DNA from: an uncultured Eubacteriales bacterium
GTDB lineage: Bacteria > Bacillota > Clostridia > Oscillospirales > QAMX01
Length of the DNA: 27,251 nucleotides
Reading direction: 5' to 3'
Assembly: GCA_905205975.1 (NCBI GenBank)
Contig: CAJLFQ010000025.1
Coordinates: forward strand, 1-27,251
The first letter of the stretch is position 1; each line of letters begins with the position of its first letter. Position numbers and translations under genes: made by a program. Under the pieces are notes generated by a model, which was given only the letters and a program-made list of their open reading frames with translations, did not search any database and was not told where the DNA came from. Of the stretch, positions 15,089 through 22,921 are shown piece by piece.

Positions 15089-16189
15089 ATGCAATTTGAT
15101 GAACTTGCCGTGCTGGTCAAACCGGCCTCCGGCCTCTGCAATATGGCCTGTACCTATTGCTTTTATCGCGATGCCGCGCATACCCGCGGCATCATGCCGG
15201 ATGCGACGGTACAGGCGCTGCTCGAGAACGTCTTTGCACATACGCGCAGAAGCGTCACCTTTGCCTTTCAGGGCGGGGAACCGACGCTGGCAGGGCTGGA
15301 TTTCTACCGGCGCTTTGTGGAACGTGTGGAGGCACAGCGCCCAGCAGACATGACGGTTTCCTACGCACTGCAAACAAACGGCATCGCATTGGATGAAGCG
15401 TGGGCGTCCTTCCTCGCCGAAAATCGCTTCTTGGTCGGGCTTTCCGTCGACGGCACAGCGAGCATCCATGACAAATACCGGCAAACCCCGAACGGAGCGG
15501 GCACCTACCTGCAAGTCCGGCAGGCGGCGGAAGCTTTGCAGGCAGCCGGCGTCGAGTTCAATATTCTGACCGTCGTCACAAAAGACCTCTGCCGCCAAGC
15601 CAAAAAGATTTACGCCGACTTCAAACGGCAGGGCTTTTCCTGCTTCCAGTTTATCCTCTGTCTTGCGCCGGAGGAGGCGCCGGTGCAGCCGTTTGTCCCG
15701 ACGCCGAACGACTACGCCAAATTTCTGATCGATCTGTTTGACGTCTGGTATGCCGATTGGCGCAGCGGGCAATACCATTCTGTCCGATACTTTGACAATC
15801 TCATCCGCATCTGCATGGGTCAGTCCGCGGAACTTTGCTCGCTGCGCGGCGCCTGCTCCCTCCAGCTGGTGGTCGAAGCCGATGGCGCCTGCTATCCGTG
15901 CGACTTTTATGTCGCGGAACCTTATCGACTGGGCAATGTGAAAGACGCATCCATTCGGGACATGCTGCACAGTGCGGGGGCAAAACGCTTCCAGCAGCCG
16001 GCGCAGACGGCTGCTGAATGCCGGACCTGCACATATGCGTCGCTCTGCGGCGGCGGCTGCCGCAGAGAACGGTTCGGCGGCTCGAAAACGGTCTACTGTG
16101 AGGCCTATCGCCGTTTCTTTCAAGCATGCCTGCCCAGAATGCTTGCGGTTGCCGCCGGGGTTCGCCGCACAAGGCAAAGCGAAATCTGA
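15089..16189 (+). CDS. Radical SAM/SPASM enzyme, anaerobic sulfatase-maturase (anSME) type
   Basis: The 366-residue enzyme has the length and motifs of anaerobic sulfatase-maturating enzymes. The cluster motif CNMACTYCFYRD places the radical SAM cysteines at 17, 21 and 24. FAFQGGEPTL, SYALQTNG and GLSVDG follow, and the SPASM region carries GACYPCDFYV and CRTCTYASLCGGGCRRER. Characterised anSMEs oxidise a Cys or Ser in the sulfatase C/S-x-P-x-R motif to formylglycine. No sulfatase is encoded here; the only operon partner, 19 bases downstream, is an uncharacterised protein with a CTPKGAS segment. The substrate is thus open: a distant sulfatase or the neighbour. AAGGAG lies six bases before the ATG. 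Confidence 0.85.
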   Translation: MQFDELAVLVKPASGLCNMACTYCFYRDAAHTRGIMPDATVQALLENVFAHTRRSVTFAFQGGEPTLAGLDFYRRFVERVEAQRPADMTVSYALQTNGIALDEAWASFLAENRFLVGLSVDGTASIHDKYRQTPNGAGTYLQVRQAAEALQAAGVEFNILTVVTKDLCRQAKKIYADFKRQGFSCFQFILCLAPEEAPVQPFVPTPNDYAKFLIDLFDVWYADWRSGQYHSVRYFDNLIRICMGQSAELCSLRGACSLQLVVEADGACYPCDFYVAEPYRLGNVKDASIRDMLHSAGAKRFQQPAQTAAECRTCTYASLCGGGCRRERFGGSKTVYCEAYRRFFQACLPRMLAVAAGVRRTRQSEI

Positions 16190-16208
16190 CAGAAGGGAAG
16201 TATATCCG

Positions 16209-17630
16209 ATGGATCGAACATATCAAAAACTCATTCGCCTCGGAATCGATCTGGCGCCGCTCGGCATCGAACGCCGGACGGAAAACATACCATATTTCTG
16301 CACACCCAAAGGCGCATCCATTCTTGGCTGGGCCGGCGTCGACGGAATCCACTATTGCCGTATCCGCGGATTTGGCGACATGGTTTTTGCCGTTAGCCCG
16401 ATGAATGCGCCTCGTTTTGTCCGGCCGATTGCCGAAAATTTTACCAGCCTGCTCCGCCTGCTGCTTGCGTGCGGCGATGCTGCGCTGCTGGAACAGGCAT
16501 GGCAGTGGGACGCCGCACAGTTTGAAGCAGCCCGTGCGGAAGATCCGCAGACAGAAGAACAGAAAAGCGTGCTTCAGACGCTGGCGGCGCAGTTTTCACT
16601 GGAACCGATGCCGGATCCGTGGCAATATGTCACGAACCTGCAAGCGGCTTTTGACTTCAGCCGCATTCGATATACCGAAGAAATCGATGACCCCGATATG
16701 AATCCGGACGCCAGCTGGTTCCCGAAGGAATGGAAAGTCTTTTATGGGGCTGATTTCCTGGCGCGTTCCGCCAACAGACAGCGCCCGGGGAAGGCGGTTC
16801 CCATCCGCAAACAGTTTGCATGGGCCGGTCATACATGGGTGATTCCGGCGGTGTATGTGTGCAGCAAAGGCATTGTCGTCGATTTCTGTATGCAGTCGGA
16901 CGCAGGAACGAACGTCCATTTTGAGCCGCAGTTAGAAGTCAACGGAAAAACGCTGACAGCGGCATGCAGTTTCGGGATCGTCTTCAGCCCCGAAGACGAT
17001 GACCCGTCAGAGGCCGCATGGGTGCTGGAGCACTACGGTCTGGATCAAACAACCGGTTGGCAGATCACCAGAGCCGCCTTTGCGTGGCGGAGCAGAAAAC
17101 CGGCCGGTATCCGATCCGTTTCGCTGACGTTGATTCCGTTGCCGGTTTCGGTTCCGGGGCCGCATTTTTGCGTACATGCACCGGGTGATACGGTTCTGCT
17201 GCAAGACCCAACGAAGGAAACGGTTTATACCTTGACGGTACAGGCCATCGAACGCCAAACCCTCCCGCAAACGTGTTTTGACGCGCATGAATGCTTCTAT
17301 CCGACGCATTTCACCGCCATGCGCTATGCCATTTCACCGGAACCTGCTGTGCCGTTTCGGATTGCAGACTGCGACGAGGGCGATCGGCCGATGCCGATTG
17401 TCCCGCCGGATCCCCTCCAGCCGGAACCATCATATGCCGCTGTCATCGGCATTATCGGCGGTGCCGACGGGCCGACCGTGCTTACGCTGGGGAACAGTGA
17501 CAAAGCGTGCCATACGGTTTGTTCCGCCCTTCATTTTGAACCGACGGAACAGGACCCGGAGTGGCAGACGGTCTTTTATGAACAGCTGTATGCAGTCTTT
17601 CAGACCGCATTGCTGCCCATTGACGAATAG
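16209..17630 (+). CDS. Uncharacterised protein with CTPKGAS and IIGGADGPT segments
   Basis: I cannot assign a function to this 473-residue protein. It has no signal peptide or clear membrane helix and is probably cytoplasmic. Residues 1-95 are compact, with a faint resemblance to SMI1/KNR4 (SUKH) domains, and carry YFCTPKGASILGW, where C31-T-P-K-G-A-S-I-L recalls a sulfatase C-x-P-x-R active-site segment, but with G in place of R. Residues 180-380 look beta-rich (for example HTWVIPAVYVCSKGIVVDFCMQ). Residues 415-423, IIGGADGPT, match a hallmark of Na+-translocating decarboxylase beta subunits, although the surrounding transmembrane context is absent. The protein contains a dozen or more cysteines. 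It follows the radical SAM gene by 19 bases, with AGGGAAG about nine bases before the ATG, so the two are almost surely in one operon. Confidence 0.7.
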   Translation: MDRTYQKLIRLGIDLAPLGIERRTENIPYFCTPKGASILGWAGVDGIHYCRIRGFGDMVFAVSPMNAPRFVRPIAENFTSLLRLLLACGDAALLEQAWQWDAAQFEAARAEDPQTEEQKSVLQTLAAQFSLEPMPDPWQYVTNLQAAFDFSRIRYTEEIDDPDMNPDASWFPKEWKVFYGADFLARSANRQRPGKAVPIRKQFAWAGHTWVIPAVYVCSKGIVVDFCMQSDAGTNVHFEPQLEVNGKTLTAACSFGIVFSPEDDDPSEAAWVLEHYGLDQTTGWQITRAAFAWRSRKPAGIRSVSLTLIPLPVSVPGPHFCVHAPGDTVLLQDPTKETVYTLTVQAIERQTLPQTCFDAHECFYPTHFTAMRYAISPEPAVPFRIADCDEGDRPMPIVPPDPLQPEPSYAAVIGIIGGADGPTVLTLGNSDKACHTVCSALHFEPTEQDPEWQTVFYEQLYAVFQTALLPIDE

Positions 17631-17664
17631 GGTTGCCGATCAAACGAATCCACAGACAATGAAC

Positions 17665-17707
17665 AAAGCAGAGCCGCCGCACGAAAACCGTGCGGCGGCT
17701 CTGCTTT
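17665..17707 (+). terminator. Perfect 19-bp hairpin ending the radical SAM operon
   Basis: Positions 17665-17683 pair perfectly with 17689-17707 around the loop AAAAC. The stem ends in AAA/TTT, but only three T residues are present on the 3' side, so termination may be less complete than at the other sites here. It lies 35 bases after the stop codon. Confidence 0.7.
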
Positions 17708-17739
17708 GCGCAAGCCCCTCAAAAAACAGGACGGCAGAC

Positions 17740-17768
17740 TTGACAGCAGCTTGAAAGTGTGGTATAAT
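17740..17768 (+). promoter_or_regulatory. Consensus promoter of the marR-ABC exporter operon
   Basis: A perfect -35 TTGACA (17740-17745), a 17-base spacer and a perfect -10 TATAAT (17763-17768). Such a strong promoter fits a gene held down by a repressor; an inverted repeat follows two bases after the -10. Confidence 0.93.
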
Positions 17769-17770
17769 TC

Positions 17771-17788
17771 ATTAGTAATAAAACTAAT
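17771..17788 (+). promoter_or_regulatory. Probable MarR operator overlapping the transcription start
   Basis: ATTAGT at 17771-17776 and ACTAAT at 17783-17788 form a perfect inverted repeat with a 6-base AT-only spacer. Its position, from the -10 box to about +14, would block RNA polymerase. TTAGT-N6-ACTAA symmetry of this size suits a winged-helix MarR dimer, so the regulator encoded 20 bases downstream is the obvious ligand (inference). Confidence 0.7.
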
Positions 17789-17807
17789 TTCTTTTGGGAG
17801 GGATTCG

Positions 17808-18302
17808 ATGTCAGAACCTGAGAAGAAAGAGCAGAGACGACCCTGCTCACCGGAAATGCTGACGCCTTCCATGCTGCTGAACGATGTCTCGCACCTGATC
17901 CGCAACAAGATGCGGCGAGAGGGCGAAGCCTCCGGGATGCGGCAAGGGTACCGTCGAATCATGTTTCATCTTGCACACGGAGATGACGGCGGCACGCAGC
18001 AGGATCTGGTGCGCCGCACCAAACTGAGCGCACCGACCATCAGTGTCGCCCTCAACCGGATGGAGGCGGAAGGCTTGGTAAAGCGCCAGTCTGACGAACG
18101 CGATATGCGTGTCACACGCGTCTGCCTGACGGAAAAAGGCCGGCAGCTCAACGAAAATATGCAGCGTCTGGTTCAGGAAGTGGAAGATGATGTCCGAGGC
18201 GATCTGTCAGAGGAAGAAATTGCGCAATTCAAATCCACGCTGCTGAAAATCAGGCAGAGATTGATCGAAAAAGGCGGTTCACTCGATGAAAAAACTCGTT
18301 AA
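17808..18302 (+). CDS. MarR family transcriptional regulator
   Basis: The 164-residue protein is a MarR-type winged-helix regulator. Helices near residues 24-55 form the dimer part. The recognition region GGTQQDLVRRTKLSAPTISVALNRMEAEGLVKRQ is followed by the wing SDERDMRVTRVCLTEKGRQL, where D-x-R is characteristic. A long C-terminal helix ends the protein. The start at 17808 is set by GGGAGGGA four to twelve bases upstream. The gene end overlaps the start of the exporter gene by 17 bases, so regulator and exporter are translationally coupled. It likely represses its own operon through the inverted repeat at 17771-17788 and releases it on binding a toxic small molecule. Confidence 0.92.
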   Translation: MSEPEKKEQRRPCSPEMLTPSMLLNDVSHLIRNKMRREGEASGMRQGYRRIMFHLAHGDDGGTQQDLVRRTKLSAPTISVALNRMEAEGLVKRQSDERDMRVTRVCLTEKGRQLNENMQRLVQEVEDDVRGDLSEEEIAQFKSTLLKIRQRLIEKGGSLDEKTR

Positions 18303-20007
18303 ATATCTGAAACCCTATTGGTTCGTCGCGGTGATGGCGCCGATTTTCATGATCGGCGAGGTCTTCGTCGACTTGGCACAGCCCAAACTGATGAGCAAGA
18401 TTGTCGATGAGGGCGTACTGCTCGGCAACCTGAAACTCATCATTCAAACGGGGCTCCTGATGCTTGGACTGGTTGCTGTCGGCGGTACCTGCGGCGCCAT
18501 GTGTACGGTCTGCGCCGTCCGGGCGTCGCAGAGCTTCGGCAACGATTTGCGCTGCGCCGTTTTTTCGCGCGTGATGAATATGTCGCTCCAGCAGACAGAC
18601 CGCTTTACGACCGGTTCGCTGGTGACCCGTCTGACCAACGACGTGACCATGACGGAAAACTTTGTCTCCATGGCGCTCCGAATGTTTGTGCGCTCGTTTA
18701 TGAGCTTTGCAGGCGGCATTGTCATGATGCTGACGCTGGACGTCAGCTTTGCACTGGTGCTGGCCTGTGCGCTGCCGATTGAAATTGTCATCATGGCCAT
18801 CATGCTGAAAAAGGCATACCCGCTTTTCCAGCAGGTGCAGACGAAGCTGGATAAGGTCAACTCCGTCATGCAGGAAAATGTCAGCGGCGCACGCGTCGTG
18901 AAAGCATATGTGCGGGAAGACTATGAAACCGAGCGATTCCAAAAAGCCAACGGCGAATTGTGTGCCGTCAACTACCGCGTTTCGCGTCTGCTGGCGCTGA
19001 TCAGCCCGCTGATGATGCTGTTCATGAATGTCGGCGTCATTGCGGTCATCCTGATCGGCGGTTATCAGGTGGAAGCAAGAACCATCCAGGTCGGCGCCGT
19101 GATGGCGGCCATCACCTATATCGTTCAGGTGCTGAACTCGCTGCTGGCGGTCGGCATGGTTTTCCAGATGGTATCGCGTGCGTCTGCCTCCGCAAACCGT
19201 CTGGCAGAAGTGCTGGAAACGACCCCGGCCATTGTCAGCGGAACCAAAGCGGCCGAAGGCCGCGGCGAAGTCGAATTCCGCAGCGTTTCTTTTGCGTATC
19301 CGGAGGCACAGGGCGAACCCATCCTGAACCATGTGTCGTTCCACGTGCGGCCGGGTGAATTTGTGGCCGTTCTGGGTGCAACCGGCTGCGGGAAAACGTC
19401 GCTTGTCAACCTGATTCCGAGATTCTACGACGTAACAGAAGGCGCTGTCTGCGTAGACGGACAGGATGTCCGCAGCCAGAATACGGACGTTTTGCGTCAG
19501 AAGATCGGATGCGTCCTCCAAAAAAGCGAACTGTTTTCCGGCAGCGTCATGGATAACATCCGCTGGGGGAAGGCAGATGCGACCGATGAAGAAGTCATGC
19601 AGGCCGCCAAAATTGCGCAGGCAGATGACTTTGTCTCCAATCTGACCGAAGGCTATCAGACTGTGATCGGCGAGAAAGGCGCGTCGCTGTCCGGCGGCCA
19701 GAAACAGCGGCTTTCGATTGCACGCGCATTGGTCCGGAAACCGGAAATCCTGATTTTTGACGACAGCACATCTGCACTCGATTTGGGGACGGAAGCCCGG
19801 CTCCATGAGGCGCTTCGCGAAAATCTGAGCGGGACGACTGTGATCATGATTGCACAGCGCATTGCAAGCGTGCGAAATGCCGATCGGATCCTGCTTTTGG
19901 AAAACGGAACCATTGCCGCAGAAGGGCGGCATGAGGAACTCCTGAAAACCAGCCCGCTTTACCGCGACATCTATGCGTCGCAGCAGCACAGCACGGAGGT
20001 GATGTAA
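18286..20007 (+). CDS. ABC multidrug exporter half, degenerate-site subunit (LmrC/BmrC/TM287-like)
   Basis: This 573-residue half-transporter has a six-helix exporter membrane domain (about residues 15-310) fused to a nucleotide-binding domain. Walker A GATGCGKTS starts at residue 364 and the signature is LSGGQKQR. Walker B reads LIFDDSTSALD, with D493 where the catalytic glutamate should be. The switch position is Q524 (IMIAQRI) instead of histidine. These two changes are the known mark of the degenerate subunit in heterodimeric exporters such as TM287/288 and BmrCD. The partner is the next gene, one base after the TAA. It likely exports drugs or peptides, under control of the MarR protein encoded just upstream. 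Confidence 0.93.
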   Translation: MKKLVKYLKPYWFVAVMAPIFMIGEVFVDLAQPKLMSKIVDEGVLLGNLKLIIQTGLLMLGLVAVGGTCGAMCTVCAVRASQSFGNDLRCAVFSRVMNMSLQQTDRFTTGSLVTRLTNDVTMTENFVSMALRMFVRSFMSFAGGIVMMLTLDVSFALVLACALPIEIVIMAIMLKKAYPLFQQVQTKLDKVNSVMQENVSGARVVKAYVREDYETERFQKANGELCAVNYRVSRLLALISPLMMLFMNVGVIAVILIGGYQVEARTIQVGAVMAAITYIVQVLNSLLAVGMVFQMVSRASASANRLAEVLETTPAIVSGTKAAEGRGEVEFRSVSFAYPEAQGEPILNHVSFHVRPGEFVAVLGATGCGKTSLVNLIPRFYDVTEGAVCVDGQDVRSQNTDVLRQKIGCVLQKSELFSGSVMDNIRWGKADATDEEVMQAAKIAQADDFVSNLTEGYQTVIGEKGASLSGGQKQRLSIARALVRKPEILIFDDSTSALDLGTEARLHEALRENLSGTTVIMIAQRIASVRNADRILLLENGTIAAEGRHEELLKTSPLYRDIYASQQHSTEVM

Positions 20008-20008
20008 C

Positions 20009-21871
20009 GTGGCAGGAAAACAATCTTCCCAATCGGAGCGCCCAGTGGTGCCGATGCGCGGCCCGGGCGGACCGGGGCGCGGACCGGGCGCCATGCGTGA
20101 AAAACCGAAAAACGCCAAAAAAACGCTGCGGCGTTTGGTCGGATACATCGGCGGCAGCAAATATCTGCTGATCACCCTGCTCGTAGTTATGCTTGCCGCG
20201 ACGCTGCTCTCGCTGGCGGCGCCAACCCTGCAGGCAAAGGCCATCGACGCCATCGCGATTGACGCGGCAGACTGGGCGAATCTGTCCGTTCACATCGACA
20301 AGCACACACTGGTCCGGACGCTGATTGTCATTGCGGCGGTTTATCTGCTCTCTTCCTTGTTTACACTGCTGCAAGGCGTCTTTGCCGCCAAGCTGACCCG
20401 CTCAACGGTGCTGAAGCTGCGCGGCGACCTGTTTGCACGCATTGAGCATCTGCCGCTCCGCTACATCGATACGCATAAACACGGCGATATCATGAGCCGA
20501 ATGACCAACGACGTGGAAAACATCTCGAATACCATCTCCAGCTCCATCGCTTCGCTGTTTTCCGGCGTGCTGACGCTGGTCGGTACATTGGCGATCATGC
20601 TCTGGTACAGCCCGATCATGACGCTCATTTCGATGATTACCGTTCCGCTGACGCTGCTGGTCGGCGGAAAACTCGGCGGGAAAATGCGCAAGCTGTTTGC
20701 CAGCCAGCAGGCGATTCTCGGCAAACTGAACGGTCAGGTGGAAGAAATGGTCACCGGCCACAAAACGGTGACAGCTTTCGGCCATGAAAAGCAGGCGATC
20801 CGGGAGTTTACGGAAGTCAGCGGCGAAATGCGCAAAACAAGCATTCGCGCACAGGTCTTCGGCGGCGTCATGGGGCCGCTGATGAACTTCCTCGGCAACC
20901 TGGGCTTCCTGCTGATCGCAGGATTCGGCGGCTATTTCGCGCTTCAGGGCATGATCAGCGTCGGCATCATTCAGGCATTCATCATCTATGCACGGCAGTT
21001 TACGCGGCCGATCAATGAAATTGCAAACCAGTATGCGCAGATTCAAACGGCCATCGCCGGTGCAGAGCGTGTCTTTGGCGTCATGGATGAACCGAGCGAG
21101 GTCAACCTCGGCACACTGTATCCGGACAACATCCGTGGGGAAATTGAGCTGAAAAACGTTGTCTTTTCCTATGTTCCGGGCGAACCGGTTCTGAAAGGGC
21201 TGAATTTGACGGTCAAGCCCGGGCAAAAAATTGCGATTGTCGGCGCGACAGGCGCCGGGAAAACGACAATCGTGAACCTGCTGACCCGTTTCTACGACAT
21301 CGATTCCGGCGAGATCTTATTGGATGGCATGAATATTCAGGATATCGAACGGAATACCCTGCGGAAAAACATCGCCATTGTTTTGCAGGATACGGTCCTC
21401 TTCTCCGATACCATTGCCTACAACATCCGGTACGGCAAGCTTGACGCATCGGAAGAAGCTGTGCACGCAGCAGCCAAAGCGGCGAATGCAGACGGGTTCA
21501 TCAGCCGTCTGCCGGAAGGCTATCAGACGGAGCTCTCCGAGTCCGGCGGCAACCTGTCCGGCGGCGAACGCCAGCTCATCGCCATTGCACGCGCGGTTCT
21601 GGCGGATCCCAAAATCCTGATTCTGGACGAGGCGACCAGCTCCGTGGATACCAGAACCGAAATGCACATTCAGGAAGCCATGATCGCGCTGATGAAGAAC
21701 CGCACCAGCTTGATCATTGCGCACCGCTTGTCCACCATCCGCGATGCCGACGTGATTGCCGTCATTGAAAACGGCGTGGTTGCAGAAGCCGGAAATCACG
21801 AAGAATTGTTGAAGAAACAGGGCGCATACTACCGCCTGTATCAGAAACAGTATGCAGGAATTGCAACCTGA
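20009..21871 (+). CDS. ABC multidrug exporter half, catalytic subunit (LmrD/BmrD/TM288-like)
   Basis: The 620-residue partner has a Gly/Pro-rich N-terminal extension (about residues 16-30), six membrane helices (about 45-345) and a nucleotide-binding domain. Walker A GATGAGKTT starts at 412, and Walker B ILILDEATSSVD has the intact catalytic E541 and switch H572. Its signature is LSGGERQ, whereas the partner has the canonical LSGGQ; the one full ATP site therefore combines this Walker B/His with the partner's signature. The start is a GTG at 20009, with GGAGGTGA six bases upstream, overlapping the end of the previous gene. Together the two proteins form one heterodimeric exporter. Confidence 0.94.
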   Translation: MAGKQSSQSERPVVPMRGPGGPGRGPGAMREKPKNAKKTLRRLVGYIGGSKYLLITLLVVMLAATLLSLAAPTLQAKAIDAIAIDAADWANLSVHIDKHTLVRTLIVIAAVYLLSSLFTLLQGVFAAKLTRSTVLKLRGDLFARIEHLPLRYIDTHKHGDIMSRMTNDVENISNTISSSIASLFSGVLTLVGTLAIMLWYSPIMTLISMITVPLTLLVGGKLGGKMRKLFASQQAILGKLNGQVEEMVTGHKTVTAFGHEKQAIREFTEVSGEMRKTSIRAQVFGGVMGPLMNFLGNLGFLLIAGFGGYFALQGMISVGIIQAFIIYARQFTRPINEIANQYAQIQTAIAGAERVFGVMDEPSEVNLGTLYPDNIRGEIELKNVVFSYVPGEPVLKGLNLTVKPGQKIAIVGATGAGKTTIVNLLTRFYDIDSGEILLDGMNIQDIERNTLRKNIAIVLQDTVLFSDTIAYNIRYGKLDASEEAVHAAAKAANADGFISRLPEGYQTELSESGGNLSGGERQLIAIARAVLADPKILILDEATSSVDTRTEMHIQEAMIALMKNRTSLIIAHRLSTIRDADVIAVIENGVVAEAGNHEELLKKQGAYYRLYQKQYAGIAT

Positions 21872-21908
21872 TTTGCGGGAAAACGTCAACCAGACCGGAT
21901 AACAGAAC

Positions 21909-21958
21909 AAAAGCGCTGCCCAAACGGCCGAAAAACGCCGCTCGGGCAGCGCTTCTTT
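21909..21958 (+). terminator. Terminator after the ABC exporter operon
   Basis: Positions 21911-21921 pair perfectly with 21944-21954 (11 bp), enclosing a smaller CGGC/GCCG stem at 21925-21928 and 21937-21940. The T content after the stem is modest (CTTT). Confidence 0.72.
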
Positions 21959-21968
21959 GACGGACGGA

Positions 21969-21997
21969 TTGACAAATACAGCGTAAAATAGTATAAT
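21969..21997 (+). promoter_or_regulatory. Consensus promoter of the rsmE operon
   Basis: A perfect -35 TTGACA (21969-21974), a 17-base spacer and a perfect -10 TATAAT (21992-21997). The predicted leader to the GTG at 22083 is about 79 bases and shows no clear riboswitch. Confidence 0.92.
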
Positions 21998-22082
21998 AAA
22001 TTGGGATGGTTCGTCATCGCCTTGATGGCAGTTGGATGGCGAAACAGCGTATCATCATCTGATATAGAAAAGAGGAATCCCA

Positions 22083-22814
22083 GTGCCGCGTTTTTTTACG
22101 GATCAGCCGATTGTTCCCGGCGTGCCGCTGACGCTCGGCGGAGAGAATGCGCATCATATCTCGTTTTCGCTGCGGATGCGCGTCGGCGAAAGCCTTGTCG
22201 TTTGTTCCGGCGGCAAAGCGTATGACTGCGTCATTCAGGCGTTTTCTGCGTCAGAAGTGACGGTTGCTCCGGAACGCGAACGCCCGGAGACGGAACCGGC
22301 GCTGGCTGTCTCCATGATGATCGCACTTTCAAAAGGGGACAAGCTGGATTTCTGCATTCAAAAATGCGTGGAACTCGGCGCTGCGGAGATTATTCCGTTC
22401 CGCTCGGAGCACTGCATTGTCAAAGGCAGCAGCGTGGAGGCCAAGGGAGAGCGCCGTCAGAAAATTGCCGCAGAGGCCGCGAAACAGTGCGGCAGAGCCG
22501 TTGTTCCAACGGTCTGGCCGGTCTGCTCATTCGATGAAGCGCTCAAACGCGGGCAGGCGGCGGATTTGCGCCTGTTTTGCAGTGAGCTGCCGGACGCGGC
22601 CAAACTGTCTGACGTCCTGCACAACATAGAACGCAAAACCATCCATACTGTCAGCGTCTTTTCCGGCCCGGAGGGCGGCTTTGCGCAAAAGGAGTTTGAC
22701 AAAGCCTCTGAAATGGGATATAATATGATTACACTCGGCAAGCGTATCCTTCGCTGCGAAACGGCGCCGCTTTGCGTGCTGTCCGCCTTGATGTACGCTT
22801 TCGGGGAATTTTAG
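22083..22814 (+). CDS. rsmE: 16S rRNA (uracil-1498-N3)-methyltransferase RsmE
   Basis: The 243-residue protein has the normal RsmE layout: an N-terminal PUA-like RNA-binding part (PRFFTDQPIVPG...HHISFSLRMRVGE), then a SPOUT methyltransferase domain with a knotted SAM site. Diagnostic motifs are KGDKLDFCIQKCVELGAAEIIPF, GPEGGF (from residue 195) and LGKRILRCETAPL. It methylates U1498 of 16S rRNA in the small ribosomal subunit. The start is a GTG at 22083, preceded by AGAGGA; the PRFF beginning fits the family. It is usually near prmA or dnaJ, but neither is present here. Confidence 0.96.
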   Translation: MPRFFTDQPIVPGVPLTLGGENAHHISFSLRMRVGESLVVCSGGKAYDCVIQAFSASEVTVAPERERPETEPALAVSMMIALSKGDKLDFCIQKCVELGAAEIIPFRSEHCIVKGSSVEAKGERRQKIAAEAAKQCGRAVVPTVWPVCSFDEALKRGQAADLRLFCSELPDAAKLSDVLHNIERKTIHTVSVFSGPEGGFAQKEFDKASEMGYNMITLGKRILRCETAPLCVLSALMYAFGEF

Positions 22815-22816
22815 CA

Positions 22817-22858
22817 TCAAAAATCGACCATATTGGATCGATGACACGATATTTTTGA
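22817..22858 (+). other. AT-rich inverted repeat after rsmE
   Basis: TCAAAAATCG at 22817-22826 matches 22847-22858 in inverted orientation with a single-base bulge. A smaller ATCGACCA/TGGATCGAT pair sits inside. It lies just after the rsmE stop and could act as a weak terminator or as an operator for the next gene. The evidence does not decide between them. Confidence 0.35.
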
Positions 22859-22921
22859 CGGCGCCGGCCGCTTTTTGCACAGCGGCACAGGCTGCGGTCA
22901 ATCAACCAGGAGGATTCCAAC

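Noticed and set aside
18250..20253. A 667-codon open frame on the minus strand
   Set aside because: It is antisense to the clearly recognised ABC exporter genes, with low-complexity, His/Gln/Arg-rich composition typical of shadow frames.
22001..22082. A leader peptide or riboswitch in the rsmE leader
   Set aside because: The open frame seen there starts with TTG, lacks a good ribosome binding site and runs into rsmE out of frame; only weak stems of four to five pairs can form.
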